Position numbers and translations under genes: made by a program. The notes under the pieces were generated by a model. It saw nothing but the letters and a program-made list of their open reading frames with translations, did no database searches and was not told where the DNA came from. From NCBI GenBank assembly GCA_905181685.1, contig CAJIYK010000006.1, positions 17,968 to 81,967 on the forward strand: 64,000 nucleotides of DNA, in the 5' to 3' direction. Below are positions 40,752-51,132 of the stretch, one piece after another. Position 1 is the stretch's first letter. Each line of letters starts with the position of its first letter. Source of the stretch: Methylophilales bacterium BACL14 MAG-120910-bin43 (GTDB lineage: Bacteria > Pseudomonadota > Gammaproteobacteria > Burkholderiales > Methylophilaceae).

Positions 40752-41374
40752 GCGAACATCCCCTCTAATTGTTTAATTGCAGCTGATGTTGCTATTACCT
40801 TTTGAAAGTGCACCAAGCTAACAGGGTCAGCATGTTTAGCTTCAACCACAAGCACATGTGGTATGTTTCTTGATGAAAGGTATAAGTTTTCATTGAATTC
40901 ATCAATTAATATCAACACATTATTTTCTACGCCCAATGTATTAATCTTTTCTAAAAACTTTTTAGTTTTTGGAGTTTCAACATCAAACTTCTCAACCACC
41001 GTCAATCTCTCTTGTCTGACGATTTCAGATAAAATAGATCTCATACCTGCTCGGTAAGCTTTTTTATTTAGTTTTTGAGTAAAATTTTCATCTGGTCTGT
41101 TTGGAAATGCTCGGCCTCCACCTCGCCAAATTGGGCTTGAAGTCATTCCAGCTCGAGCTCTACCTGTTCCTTTTTGTGCCCAAGGTCTCTTAGTTGTATG
41201 ACGAACTTCTGCACGAGTTTTTTGCGACCTAGTGCCTGTTCTTCCATTATTCATATAGGAAGTTACAAGTTGATGGATTAAACCTTCATTGAAATCTTTA
41301 GCAAACGCGTTATCAGACGCGCTAACAGTTTTTTTGGTTTCTTTGCCTTTGCTGTCGATTAGTTTTAATTCCAT
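40748..41374 (-). CDS. rplD: 50S ribosomal protein L4
   Basis: Part of the exit-tunnel constriction; in E. coli it also autoregulates the S10 operon. The 208-residue protein has [24 protein letters not shown], the loop segment [14 protein letters not shown] and [12 protein letters not shown]. The start overlaps the rplC stop by one base. If L4 autoregulation exists here, the hairpin in front of rplC is a candidate target. Confidence 0.98.
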   Translation of the reverse strand: MELKLIDSKGKETKKTVSASDNAFAKDFNEGLIHQLVTSYMNNGRTGTRSQKTRAEVRHTTKRPWAQKGTGRARAGMTSSPIWRGGGRAFPNRPDENFTQKLNKKAYRAGMRSILSEIVRQERLTVVEKFDVETPKTKKFLEKINTLGVENNVLILIDEFNENLYLSSRNIPHVLVVEAKHADPVSLVHFQKVIATSAAIKQLEGMFA

Positions 41375-42027
41375 TATTTACCTACCTTTACTTTAATAGC
41401 CGGTTTGATTTCAATATCAGAACCTTTTGAACCAGGGATTGCACCTTTAATCAAAATTAGGTTTCTTTTAGAATCAATACGGACTACTTCAAGATTTTGT
41501 GTTGTTCTTCTTTTTGAGCCAAGTTGCCCAGACATTTTCTTACCAGGAAAAACTCTACCAGGATCTTGGCAATGTCCAGTTGAGCCTAAAGAATTGTGTG
41601 AGACTGAAACGCCGTGTGTAGCTCTTTGTGATCTGAAGTGATGTCTTTTTTGTGCACCAGAAAAGCCTTTACCGATAGTAACTCCGGATACATCAACTTT
41701 TTGTCCTTTTTCAAAGATATCTACAGAAAAAGAAGAATCGATAGTGTGGCTTGATAAATCATCAGTTGAATTAGATTTAAATTCTTTTAAGCCAACGCCT
41801 GCCTCTTTAGCAGCTTTGGCATAATGACCCGTAGTAGCTTTGTTTAGCTTAGATGGCTTGACACTTCCATACGCAACTTGCACTGCTTGATAGCCATCAT
41901 TTTCAATAGTTTTAATCTGGGTCACTCTATTTGGGACTACCTCAAGTACTGTTACAGGAATTGATATTCCATCATCAGTAAAAACGCGAGTCATTCCGAC
42001 CTTGCGACCTACAAGCCCTAAGCTCAT
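41374..42027 (-). CDS. rplC: 50S ribosomal protein L3
   Basis: An assembly initiator of the large subunit. The protein starts [19 protein letters not shown] and has FKGAQ-type central region [21 protein letters not shown], and [19 protein letters not shown]. Two in-frame ATGs are present; I chose 42027 because the Shine-Dalgarno sequence AAGGAA sits seven bases before it and would overlap the first ATG at 42033. Length is then 217 residues. It is preceded by an 86-base spacer holding a promoter and a hairpin. Confidence 0.96.
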   Translation of the reverse strand: MSLGLVGRKVGMTRVFTDDGISIPVTVLEVVPNRVTQIKTIENDGYQAVQVAYGSVKPSKLNKATTGHYAKAAKEAGVGLKEFKSNSTDDLSSHTIDSSFSVDIFEKGQKVDVSGVTIGKGFSGAQKRHHFRSQRATHGVSVSHNSLGSTGHCQDPGRVFPGKKMSGQLGSKRRTTQNLEVVRIDSKRNLILIKGAIPGSKGSDIEIKPAIKVKVGK

Positions 42028-42053
42028 GATCATTTCCTTATAATTATTATTTT

Positions 42054-42081
42054 ACAAACTAATTACAATTGATTAGCTTGT
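42054..42081 (-). promoter_or_regulatory. Leader hairpin upstream of rplC
   Basis: In the RNA, ACAAGCTAAT (42072-42081) pairs with ATTAGTTTGT (42054-42063) over ten base pairs with one G-U, around an 8-base loop. It lies 27 bases before rplC and downstream of the putative promoter, with no T run behind it, so it looks like a regulatory stem and not a terminator. Confidence 0.45.
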
Positions 42082-42096
42082 TTTAAAAAGAGCGCT

Positions 42097-42125
42097 ATTA
42101 TAACTAACGCTAATTAATTTTACAA
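42097..42125 (-). promoter_or_regulatory. Internal promoter between rpsJ and rplC
   Basis: On the minus strand a perfect TATAAT (42097-42102) stands 17 bases from TTGTAA (42120-42125), which overlaps the rpsJ stop codon. The -35 matches consensus at four of six positions. Confidence 0.5.
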
Positions 42126-42428
42126 CTTTATTTCTACATCTACTCCAGCTGGAAGATCTAATTTCATCAGAGCATCAACCGTTTTATCTGTTGGCTCAAG
42201 AATATCCATTAGTCGCTGATGAGTCCTTATCTCAAATTGATCCATTGCTTTTTTATTAACATGAGGCGAACGTAACAAATCAAAGCGTTCTTTCCTAGTT
42301 GGAAGCGGGATTGGGCCTTTTACCAAGGCCCCCGTTCTTTTTGCAGTATCTACAATTTCTTGTGCAGACTGATCTATTAATTTGTAATCAAAAGCCTTTA
42401 AGCGAATACGTATTTTTTGTGAAGCCAT
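42120..42428 (-). CDS. rpsJ: 30S ribosomal protein S10
   Basis: A head protein and, as NusE, a transcription antitermination factor. The 102-residue sequence starts [20 protein letters not shown] and has [23 protein letters not shown] and [16 protein letters not shown]. It lies 58 bases downstream of tuf. I see no promoter in that spacer, so it is probably co-transcribed with the str genes. Confidence 0.98.
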   Translation of the reverse strand: MASQKIRIRLKAFDYKLIDQSAQEIVDTAKRTGALVKGPIPLPTRKERFDLLRSPHVNKKAMDQFEIRTHQRLMDILEPTDKTVDALMKLDLPAGVDVEIKL

Positions 42429-42486
42429 TATATATTTTCCTTTTAAGAGCGAATGTTCATTTCAGAACACTTTTTTTTAATTTATC

Positions 42487-43677
42487 TTATTCAATAACTT
42501 TTACTACAACACCGGAGCCAACTGTTCGGCCACCTTCACGAATCGCAAATCTTAAACCTTCTTCCATCGCGATTGGTGCAATCAATGTTGCTGTAATTGA
42601 TACATTATCTCCTGGCATTACCATTTCAGTTCCTTCTGGTAACTCCACTGCACCCGTTACATCTGTTGTTCTAAAGTAGAATTGTGGACGATACCCATTA
42701 AAGAATGGTGTATGACGACCGCCTTCTTCTTTACTTAAGCTGTATATCTCAGCAGTAAATTTAGTATGTGGCTTAATTGAACCTGGCTTACAAAGTACTT
42801 GGCCACGTTCTACATCTTCTCGTGCTGTACCTCTTAATAGAACACCGACGTTATCTCCCGCTTGACCTTGGTCTAATAACTTACGGAACATCTCAACGCC
42901 TGTACATGTTGTTTTTACTGTATCTTTAAGACCCACAATTTCAATTTCTTCGTTTACCTTAACAACGCCTCGCTCAACTCGACCTGTTACCACAGTTCCA
43001 CGTCCAGAAATTGAGAACACATCCTCAACTGGCATTAAGAAGTCACCATCGATTGCACGTTTTGGTTCTGGGATATAACTATCAAGTGCTTCAGCCAATT
43101 TTAAAATCGCTGGTTCACCAATATCTGATTGATCACCTTCAAGTGCTTTAAGTGCTGATCCCATTACGATAGGAATGTCATCACCTGGGAAATCATATTT
43201 ACTTAGTAGTTCACGTACTTCCATTTCAACAAGCTCAAGAAGTTCTTTGTCATCTACCATGTCTGCTTTATTTAAGAACACAACAATATGTGGAACACCC
43301 ACTTGTCTTGATAAGAGGATATGCTCACGCGTCTGAGGCATTGGGCCATCAGCTGCTGAACATACAAGAATTGCGCCGTCCATTTGAGCAGCACCTGTAA
43401 TCATATTTTTCACATAATCCGCATGGCCTGGACAGTCTACGTGAGCATAGTGACGTTTTTCTGTTTCATATTCAACGTGAGATGTATTAATTGTTATGCC
43501 ACGCGCTTTTTCTTCTGGCGCTGAATCAATCTCTGCAAAATCTTTTTTGTCTCCACCAAATTTTTTGGTCAGTACAGTCGATATTGCTGCTGTTAATGTA
43601 GTTTTACCATGATCCACGTGGCCAATTGTGCCAACGTTGACATGGGGTTTGTTACGCTCAAATTTATCCTTAGCCAT
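42487..43677 (-). CDS. tuf: Elongation factor Tu, first copy
   Basis: Delivers aminoacyl-tRNA to the ribosome as a GTPase. The 396-residue protein has the P-loop [10 protein letters not shown] (residues 18-27), switch [23 protein letters not shown] and SALKALEG. Domains 2 and 3 have the usual [12 protein letters not shown] and [21 protein letters not shown] segments. The protein is identical to that of the second copy at 58783-59973, and the DNA differs by only about four synonymous bases. It follows fusA in the str arrangement. Confidence 0.99.
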   Translation of the reverse strand: MAKDKFERNKPHVNVGTIGHVDHGKTTLTAAISTVLTKKFGGDKKDFAEIDSAPEEKARGITINTSHVEYETEKRHYAHVDCPGHADYVKNMITGAAQMDGAILVCSAADGPMPQTREHILLSRQVGVPHIVVFLNKADMVDDKELLELVEMEVRELLSKYDFPGDDIPIVMGSALKALEGDQSDIGEPAILKLAEALDSYIPEPKRAIDGDFLMPVEDVFSISGRGTVVTGRVERGVVKVNEEIEIVGLKDTVKTTCTGVEMFRKLLDQGQAGDNVGVLLRGTAREDVERGQVLCKPGSIKPHTKFTAEIYSLSKEEGGRHTPFFNGYRPQFYFRTTDVTGAVELPEGTEMVMPGDNVSITATLIAPIAMEEGLRFAIREGGRTVGSGVVVKVIE

Positions 43678-43711
43678 AATCTCTTATCCTTATAAAACAG
43701 TTTTTTAAATT

Positions 43712-45802
43712 CTAATTTTTGTTAATTACCGCTTCGGCAATATTTCTTGGTGCTTCTGAATAATGTTTAAATTCCATTGAGTATGTTGCCCTTCCCTGAG
43801 ATAGTGATCTCACAGTAGTAGAATACCCAAACATCTCTGCAAGCGGTACTTCACATCTGATCACTTTTCCAGTTGCATTGTCTTCCATGCCCTGAACAAT
43901 CCCTCTCCTAGATGATAAATCACCCATAACATCACCCATGTACTCTTCAGGAGTTTCTACTTCAACTGCCATCATTGGTTCAAGTAAAACAGGGTCGGCT
44001 TTTTTACATCCATCCTTAAATGCAAAAGAAGCTGCCATTTTAAACGCATTTTCGTTTGAGTCAACGTCATGAAAAGAGCCATCATATAAAGTAACCTTTA
44101 CATCTTCAATAGGATATCCAGCAAGTACCCCCGCTGTAATAGTTTCTTTAAGGCCTTTATTGACAGCAGGTATAAATTCTCTCGGCACAGCACCGCCTTT
44201 AATAGAATCAACAAATTCAAATCCTTTTCCAGTTTCATTCGGCTCAATTTTTAACCAAACGTGACCATACTGACCTTTACCGCCGGATTGTTTAACAAAT
44301 TTACCTTCTTGTTCAACAGATTTTTTAATCGCTTCTCTATAAGCCACCTGCGGTGATCCGATATTAGCTTCAACTGAAAACTCTCGCTTCATCCTATCAA
44401 CTAAGATTTCGAGGTGTAACTCTCCCATCCCAGAAATAATTGTTTGATTAGTTTCTTCATCAGTTTTAACCCTAAATGATGGATCTTCTTGAGCAAGTCT
44501 TCCAAGGGCAATCCCCATTTTTTCTTGGTCAGCTTTAGTTTTTGGTTCAACAGCAACATGAATAACGGGTTCTGGAAAAACCATACGCTCCAGAATCACT
44601 GCATTTTTTTCCGTACATAAAGTATCGCCTGTAGTCACATCTTTTAAGCCAACTGCAGCAGCTATATCACCAGCATAAATTTCTTTTATCTCTTCACGGT
44701 TATTTGCATGCATTTGCAAAATTCTACCAATCCTCTCCTTCTTGCCTTTAATAGGATTATAAATTGTATCTCCAGCTTTAATTACTCCTGAATAAGCTCG
44801 GAAAAATATTAACTGCCCAACAAATGGGTCAGTCATTATCTTAAATGCAAGTGCGGAAAAAGGTTCATCATCTTTTGCATGTCTTACAATAGGCTTATCA
44901 GATTCATCAACGCCCGGAATTGGAGGAACATCGGCAGGGGCAGGCATTAATTCAATCACCGCATCCAACATAGCCTGAACACCTTTGTTTTTAAAAGCAG
45001 AGCCGCATAACATTGGTACAATTTCATTTGAAATTGTTCTAATTCTTAGCCCTTGTTTAATTTCTTCTTCTGATAACTCACCAGTTTCTAAATATTTATT
45101 CATTAAGTCTTCGTTAGCTTCTGCAGCAGTTTCAACCATATTGTCATGCCACTTTTGGCATACATCTTTTAGATCATCAGGGATATCTGCATATTCAAAC
45201 TTTATACCAAAATTTTCCTCTTCCCATAAGACCGCTTTCATTTTTACAAGATCAACAACTCCTGTAAAAGTCTCAGCCGCCCCGATTGGAACCTGTATAG
45301 GAATTGGGTTAGCTTTAAGTCTGGATTTCATTTGATCATAAGCTTTAAAGAAATCAGCGCCCGCTCTATCCATTTTATTTACAAAAGCCATTCTAGGCAC
45401 TTTGTATTTATTTGCTTGTCTCCAGACAGTTTCAGATTGAGGTTGAACTCCACCTACCGCGCAATAAACCATGCAAGCACCATCAAGAACTCGCATTGAC
45501 CTTTCTACTTCAATTGTAAAATCAACGTGTCCTGGGGTATCAATAATGTTAATTCTATGTTGATCAAACTGGTTAGCCATTCCACTCCAGAAGCAAGTGG
45601 TTGCTGCAGAAGTAATCGTTATACCTCTTTCTTGCTCTTGTTCCATCCAATCCATTGTGGCAGCCCCATCATGGACTTCACCAATCTTATGATTAACCCC
45701 TGTATAAAGCAAAATGCGCTCTGTAGTAGTTGTTTTACCTGCATCAATGTGAGCACTGATACCTATATTTCTATATTTATTTATTTCAGTTTTACGAGCC
45801 AC
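43712..45802 (-). CDS. fusA: Elongation factor G
   Basis: The translocation GTPase, also used in ribosome recycling. The 696-residue protein has the P-loop [15 protein letters not shown] (residues about 17-31), [21 protein letters not shown] and [10 protein letters not shown] in the G domain. Domain IV carries [15 protein letters not shown], and domain V the [10 protein letters not shown] and [19 protein letters not shown] segments. It lies between rpsG and tuf. Confidence 0.99.
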   Translation of the reverse strand: MARKTEINKYRNIGISAHIDAGKTTTTERILLYTGVNHKIGEVHDGAATMDWMEQEQERGITITSAATTCFWSGMANQFDQHRINIIDTPGHVDFTIEVERSMRVLDGACMVYCAVGGVQPQSETVWRQANKYKVPRMAFVNKMDRAGADFFKAYDQMKSRLKANPIPIQVPIGAAETFTGVVDLVKMKAVLWEEENFGIKFEYADIPDDLKDVCQKWHDNMVETAAEANEDLMNKYLETGELSEEEIKQGLRIRTISNEIVPMLCGSAFKNKGVQAMLDAVIELMPAPADVPPIPGVDESDKPIVRHAKDDEPFSALAFKIMTDPFVGQLIFFRAYSGVIKAGDTIYNPIKGKKERIGRILQMHANNREEIKEIYAGDIAAAVGLKDVTTGDTLCTEKNAVILERMVFPEPVIHVAVEPKTKADQEKMGIALGRLAQEDPSFRVKTDEETNQTIISGMGELHLEILVDRMKREFSVEANIGSPQVAYREAIKKSVEQEGKFVKQSGGKGQYGHVWLKIEPNETGKGFEFVDSIKGGAVPREFIPAVNKGLKETITAGVLAGYPIEDVKVTLYDGSFHDVDSNENAFKMAASFAFKDGCKKADPVLLEPMMAVEVETPEEYMGDVMGDLSSRRGIVQGMEDNATGKVIRCEVPLAEMFGYSTTVRSLSQGRATYSMEFKHYSEAPRNIAEAVINKN

Positions 45803-45836
45803 TTTGTTTTATTACCTTATCTGATTAGTTAAAAAT

Positions 45837-46307
45837 CTAAAATCTGAAATGAGAGAAAGCTTTATTTGCTTCTGCCATTCTGTGCACTTCATCTCTTTTT
45901 TTCATTGCAGCACCTTTATTTTCTGAGGCTTCCATAATTTCTGCTGCGAGCCTTAATCCCATTGATTTTTCTCCTCTATTTCTTGCTGCGTCGCGAAGCC
46001 AACGCATTGCCAACGCTGATCTTCTTGATGGTCTAACTTCTACCGGAACTTGATAATTCGCCCCACCAACTCGCCTACTTTTAACTTCTACAACCGGACG
46101 GATATTTTCTAATGCTAATGAAAAAGTCTCTAGAGGGTCTTTGCCGCTTTTTGTTTTTATTTGGTCAAAAGCTCCATAAATTATTCTTTCAGCCACAGAT
46201 TTTTTTCCACTACTCATAATTACATTTACGAATTTGGAAACTTCCTGACTTGAGAACTTAGGGTCGTCAAGTATTACTCTTTTTGGGACTTCTCTTCTTC
46301 TAGGCAT
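45837..46307 (-). CDS. rpsG: 30S ribosomal protein S7
   Basis: Head-assembly initiator that contacts the E-site tRNA. The 156-residue sequence starts [18 protein letters not shown] and has [39 protein letters not shown], and AIRWL-like [13 protein letters not shown]. In E. coli S7 represses the str operon. It lies between rpsL and fusA. Confidence 0.98.
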   Translation of the reverse strand: MPRRREVPKRVILDDPKFSSQEVSKFVNVIMSSGKKSVAERIIYGAFDQIKTKSGKDPLETFSLALENIRPVVEVKSRRVGGANYQVPVEVRPSRRSALAMRWLRDAARNRGEKSMGLRLAAEIMEASENKGAAMKKRDEVHRMAEANKAFSHFRF

Positions 46308-46328
46308 ATTTTTTAATCTCTTGTTAAA

Positions 46329-46706
46329 TTAAGTTGCTTTTGGACGTTTAGCTCCATATTTTGATCTTGCTTGTTTTCTGTCATTTACCCCTGCAGTATC
46401 CAAACTACCTCTAACCATATGGTAACGAACACCAGGTAAATCCTTAACCCTACCACCCCTTAGTAATACAACAGAGTGCTCCTGTAAATTATGGCCTTCA
46501 CCACCAATATAACTAATTACTTCATAACCAGTTGTAAGTTTTACCTTTGCAACTTTCCTTAGAGCTGAGTTAGGTTTCTTTGGTGTTGTTGTATAAACCC
46601 TTGTACATACGCCTCTTTTCTGTGGAGAAGCATTCAATGCTGGTACTTTACTCTTTTCAATAACTCTCTTGCGAGGTTTACGTATTAATTGGTTAATTGT
46701 AGGCAT
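46329..46706 (-). CDS. rpsL: 30S ribosomal protein S12
   Basis: A decoding-centre protein. The 125-residue sequence has [34 protein letters not shown] and [17 protein letters not shown]. The two lysines whose change gives streptomycin resistance in other bacteria (in PKKPNS and in RVKDLPG) are wild type. It is the first gene of the str unit and has a very good promoter about 60 bases upstream. Confidence 0.98.
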   Translation of the reverse strand: MPTINQLIRKPRKRVIEKSKVPALNASPQKRGVCTRVYTTTPKKPNSALRKVAKVKLTTGYEVISYIGGEGHNLQEHSVVLLRGGRVKDLPGVRYHMVRGSLDTAGVNDRKQARSKYGAKRPKAT

Positions 46707-46762
46707 CTAATTTCCTTAATATTTAATTACTTTTAATTTTTAAAATCGATAAAAAGACGAGA

Positions 46763-46791
46763 ATTGTATTTTGCTTCTAACATAATGTCAA
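46763..46791 (-). promoter_or_regulatory. str operon promoter (upstream of rpsL)
   Basis: On the minus strand a perfect TTGACA (46786-46791) is 17 bases from TACAAT (46763-46768), in the 98-base rpoC/rpsL spacer. The implied leader is about 50 bases. Confidence 0.8.
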
Positions 46792-46804
46792 TTTAAATTG
46801 ATAA

Positions 46805-49800
46805 TTACTTAGCATCATCAACTTTTTCTTCTGTCTTATCTTCTTCACTAACTTTCAACGCAGTATCATCAGCTTTTTCATCATTATTAGTTTCAAATGC
46901 AGCCTCAGCTTCCACCAACGCAGCTGACTTCTCATCTGGCTCATTAGAAGCATTTTTACTTGCTTCAAGTTTCGCTTTCCTATTTAAATGATGTGCCATA
47001 CCAGAACCAGCTGGGATTAATCTTCCAACTATCACGTTCTCTTTTAATCCTCTGAGCTCATCTCGCTTACCAAGGATAGCCGCCTCAGTTATAACTCTTG
47101 TAGTTTCTTGGAAAGAAGCTGCAGAAATAAATGAATCAGTTGCCAGTGAAGCTTTCGTAATTCCCTTCAGGACGTACTCAAATTCTGCGGGTTTTTTCTT
47201 TTCAGCAATTACCTCTTCATTAACATTCAGTAGCTCAGCTCTCTCGACTTCTTCTCCTGGTATAAAGTGAGTATCGCCTTTTTTAGTAATCCTTACCCTT
47301 CTTAACATTTGCCTAACAATTACTTCAATATGTTTATCATTGATTAACACACCTTGAAGTTTATAAACTTCTTGAACCTCATCAATAATGTATCTGGCTA
47401 ATGCTTCAGGGCCTCTTAACTCTAGGATATCTGCTGGATCCTCTGGTCCATCAACAATTACTTCACCTTTGTTTACTATCTGGCCATCGTGAGCCGTGAC
47501 ATGCTTATCTTTAGGGATCAGAAATTCTTTAGCTTCCCCATCTTCAGAAGTTATCACTAGTCTTTGCTTACCTTTAGTGTCCTTACCAAAGGATACCGTT
47601 CCAGTCATTTCAGCTAATACGCCAGCATCTTTTGGTGAACGAGCTTCAAATAATTCAGCTACCCTTGGAAGTCCACCAGTAATATCTCTTGTTTTTGATG
47701 CTTCTTGTGGGATTCTTGCTAATACATCTCCTACAGCAACATCTTGATTGTCATTTACAGTAATAATATAACCTTTTTGGAAGGTAACATTTACTGGGCT
47801 ATCAGAGTTAATTAATTTAACCTCTTCATTTTTTTCATTCAATAATTTTATTTGAGGTCGAGTACCCTTAGATGAACCAACTTTTTGTTTCGCATCAATC
47901 ACTTCTAGAGTTGATAATCCTGTAACGTCATCAATTTTCTTCTCTACAGTAACTCCTTCTTCCACATTTTCGAATTTAATCTTTCCTGCATATTCAGATA
48001 TTATTGGTCTTGTATGAGGGTCCCACTGTGCCAAAATACCTCCGGCTTCTACTTTATCCCCATCAGAACCTAAAAGTGTTGCGCCGTAAGGAACCTTATG
48101 GCTCTCTTTTTCTCTTCCGTTTTCATCCTCAATGAAAAATTCACTATTTCTTGAGATAATTACTTTCTCAGATTTTGCATTGGTAACGTAACGCATCGTT
48201 GCAGTGAACCTTAATGTCCCCGAAGATTTAATTTCAATCTGGTTTGCTGAAGCAGCTCTAGATGCAGCGCCACCTATGTGAAAAGTTCTCATCGTTAATT
48301 GTGTTCCAGGCTCACCAATTGATTGAGCTGCTATAACACCAACTGCCTCACCCTGATTAATTAATGAACCTCTTCCCAAATCACGTCCGTAACACGTAGC
48401 ACATATGCCATAACGAGTATTACAAGTTAGCGCTGTCCTTACTTTTACTTCATCAATACCTAATTTCTCAATCTGATCAACTTCACCTTCAGATAGAAGA
48501 GTACCTGATGCAAAAAGTACTTCTTGTGTCTCTGGATTTAAAATATCTACTGCTGCTGCTCTTCCTAAAATCCTATCTTTAAGTGGCTCAACAATCTCAC
48601 CCCCTTTGACAAGTGCTTTAGTAAGAAGTCCATCCTCAGTGCCACAGTCATGTTCAGTAACAACCAAGTCTTGCGTAACATCAACTAATCTTCTTGTAAG
48701 GTAGCCTGAGTTAGCTGTTTTTAAAGCGGTGTCTGCAAGTCCTTTTCTGGCTCCGTGAGTTGAAATAAAATATTGAAGCACATTTAATCCATCCCTAAAG
48801 TTAGTTTTAATAGGTGTCTCAATAATTGAGCCGTCTGGTCTTGCCATCAAGCCCCTCATTCCAGCAAGTTGTCTAACTTGTGCAGCTGAGCCTCTTGCAC
48901 CTGAATCAGCCATCATATAAATAGCATTAAAAGATTCTTGATTAATTTGATTTCCTTTATCATCCTTTAATATTTTTCCTGATAGGTCCTTAACGGGCTC
49001 CTCTTTGATCTTCCTCATCATTGCGTCGGCAATTGTATCTCCCGTACGTGACCAAATATCAACTACCTTGTTGTACCTTTCGCCTTGGGTTAATAAACCT
49101 GAGGAGTATTGGCCTTGAATCTCTTGCACTTCAGAATCAGCCTGCTCGATTAGTTTTACCTTTTCTTCTGGAACTAACATATCGTGCACACTAATTGACA
49201 TTCCAGCTTTTGTTGCAAATTCAAAACCTTTATTTTTAAGGTTGTCAGATAGAATCACAGTATCTCTGATACCAATCTTTCTAAATCCAACATTAATTAA
49301 TCTTGAAATTTCTTTCTTGTTTAAAGTTTTATTTAGTAGATCAAAAGAGAGTCCCTGTGGGAGTATTTCGGATAATAATGCCCTACCACATGTTGTTTCG
49401 TATCTTTTTACTTTTGAAGTTTTACTATTATCAAAGTTTATTTCACTCTCGTTAATACGTACTGTTACTTTTGCATGAAGATCAACAAACCCTTGATCAT
49501 AAGCCTTTCTTAATTCATCTATATCTGCAAATTTCATGCCTTCACCTTTCGCAGCAATTCTTTCTCTAGTCATATAATAAAGACCTAGAACAATATCTTG
49601 CGATGGCACAATAATAGGTTCGCCGTTAGCGGGTGAAAGTACATTATTTGAGGCCAACATTAGTGTTCTCGCCTCCATCTGAGCTTCGAGTGACAATGGA
49701 ACATGAACGGCCATTTGATCACCATCAAAGTCAGCATTAAAAGCTGCACAAACTAAAGGGTGAAGCTGAATTGCTTTACCTTCAATTAATACTGGCTCAA

Positions 49801-51118
49801 AAGCTTGAATTCCAAGTCTATGAAGCGTTGGCGCCCTATTAAGAAGAACTGGGTGCTCACGAATTACATTTTCAAGAATATCCCATACTTCAGGGCCTTC
49901 TGCTTCAACAATTTTCTTTGCATTTTTAATTGTTGTTGCTAATCCCTGTAATTCCAACTTATTAAATATAAAAGGTTTAAATAACTCTAGAGCCATCTTT
50001 TTTGGCAGACCACATTGATGAAGCTTTAACTGAGGTCCAACTACAATTACTGATCTACCCGAATAATCAACCCTTTTACCAAGTAAATTTTGTCTAAATC
50101 TTCCACCTTTGCCTTTAATCATATCTGCTAAGGATTTTAATGGTCGTTTATTCGCCCCTGTCATAATCTTTCCACGTCTACCATTATCTAGAAGTGAATC
50201 AACAGCTTCTTGCAACATTCTTTTTTCATTTTTAACAATAATCTCAGGGGCTCTTAAATCAATTAGTCGCCTTAATCTATTATTTCTATTTATAACTCTT
50301 CTGTATAAATCATTTAAATCTGAAGTTGCAAACCTTCCACCGTCAAGAGGAACAAGTGGTCTCAACTCAGGGGGAAGTACAGGTAAAACTTTAAGAATCA
50401 TCCATTCAGGTTTAATGCCAGATGTTTGGAAGGCTTCTAAAACCTTTAATCGTTTTGCTATTTTCTTAACTTTTGCATCGGAAGTAGTTTTTTCAAGCTC
50501 CTCTTTAAGTTTTTCAATTTCTTCTGTTAACCTTATTGACTTAAGGAGCTCTTCAATACCTTCAGCTCCCATAATTGCTTTAAATTCATCGCCATGTTGC
50601 TCTGAAAATTTTAAATAATCATCTTCTGATAAAATCCTACCGACTTGAAGCTCAGGATCAGTAATCATATGATTTTCAGTCACAATATATGCTTCAAAAT
50701 AAAGCACGCGCTCAATATCTCTTAATGGAATATCGAGTACCATGCCCAATCTGCTTGGTAAGCTCTTTAAAAACCATATATGAGCAACAGGGCTTGCAAG
50801 TTCAATTATCCCCATACGCTCTCGTCGAACTTTTGATAATGTAACTTCTACTCCACATTTCTCACATATAACACCTCGATGTTTAAGGCGTTTATATTTT
50901 CCACAAAGACATTCATAGTCTTTTACTGGACCAAATATTTTTGCACAGAAAAGCCCATCTCTCTCAGGCTTAAAAGTTCTATAGTTGATAGTTTCTGGCT
51001 TTTTTACTTCACCATATGACCATGATCTAATTTTTTCAGGAGAAGCAAGTGCAATCCTGATAGCATCAAATTCTTCTTGTTGGGTGTTGTTTCTGAACAA
51101 GTCTAATAAAGCTTTCAT
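46805..51118 (-). CDS. rpoC: RNA polymerase beta' subunit
   Basis: The catalytic large subunit of RNA polymerase. The 1437-residue protein has the N-terminal zinc motif [20 protein letters not shown] (residues about 70-90), the lid/rudder region [20 protein letters not shown], the catalytic [12 protein letters not shown] near residue 460, the trigger-loop region MTIRTFHIGG-like [11 protein letters not shown], and the second zinc cluster CGTEDG with [16 protein letters not shown]. coli has 1407 residues; here the extra length is an acidic low-complexity tail of about 45 residues. The 4.3-kb frame is intact. Confidence 0.99.
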   Translation of the reverse strand: MKALLDLFRNNTQQEEFDAIRIALASPEKIRSWSYGEVKKPETINYRTFKPERDGLFCAKIFGPVKDYECLCGKYKRLKHRGVICEKCGVEVTLSKVRRERMGIIELASPVAHIWFLKSLPSRLGMVLDIPLRDIERVLYFEAYIVTENHMITDPELQVGRILSEDDYLKFSEQHGDEFKAIMGAEGIEELLKSIRLTEEIEKLKEELEKTTSDAKVKKIAKRLKVLEAFQTSGIKPEWMILKVLPVLPPELRPLVPLDGGRFATSDLNDLYRRVINRNNRLRRLIDLRAPEIIVKNEKRMLQEAVDSLLDNGRRGKIMTGANKRPLKSLADMIKGKGGRFRQNLLGKRVDYSGRSVIVVGPQLKLHQCGLPKKMALELFKPFIFNKLELQGLATTIKNAKKIVEAEGPEVWDILENVIREHPVLLNRAPTLHRLGIQAFEPVLIEGKAIQLHPLVCAAFNADFDGDQMAVHVPLSLEAQMEARTLMLASNNVLSPANGEPIIVPSQDIVLGLYYMTRERIAAKGEGMKFADIDELRKAYDQGFVDLHAKVTVRINESEINFDNSKTSKVKRYETTCGRALLSEILPQGLSFDLLNKTLNKKEISRLINVGFRKIGIRDTVILSDNLKNKGFEFATKAGMSISVHDMLVPEEKVKLIEQADSEVQEIQGQYSSGLLTQGERYNKVVDIWSRTGDTIADAMMRKIKEEPVKDLSGKILKDDKGNQINQESFNAIYMMADSGARGSAAQVRQLAGMRGLMARPDGSIIETPIKTNFRDGLNVLQYFISTHGARKGLADTALKTANSGYLTRRLVDVTQDLVVTEHDCGTEDGLLTKALVKGGEIVEPLKDRILGRAAAVDILNPETQEVLFASGTLLSEGEVDQIEKLGIDEVKVRTALTCNTRYGICATCYGRDLGRGSLINQGEAVGVIAAQSIGEPGTQLTMRTFHIGGAASRAASANQIEIKSSGTLRFTATMRYVTNAKSEKVIISRNSEFFIEDENGREKESHKVPYGATLLGSDGDKVEAGGILAQWDPHTRPIISEYAGKIKFENVEEGVTVEKKIDDVTGLSTLEVIDAKQKVGSSKGTRPQIKLLNEKNEEVKLINSDSPVNVTFQKGYIITVNDNQDVAVGDVLARIPQEASKTRDITGGLPRVAELFEARSPKDAGVLAEMTGTVSFGKDTKGKQRLVITSEDGEAKEFLIPKDKHVTAHDGQIVNKGEVIVDGPEDPADILELRGPEALARYIIDEVQEVYKLQGVLINDKHIEVIVRQMLRRVRITKKGDTHFIPGEEVERAELLNVNEEVIAEKKKPAEFEYVLKGITKASLATDSFISAASFQETTRVITEAAILGKRDELRGLKENVIVGRLIPAGSGMAHHLNRKAKLEASKNASNEPDEKSAALVEAEAAFETNNDEKADDTALKVSEEDKTEEKVDDAK

Positions 51119-51132
51119 TTACAATCTTCTCC

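Noticed and set aside
42429..42486. Promoter or terminator between tuf and rpsJ
   Set aside because: Only a 5-bp stem (TGTTC/GAACA) is visible, with no -10 element and no T run, so tuf and rpsJ are probably co-transcribed.
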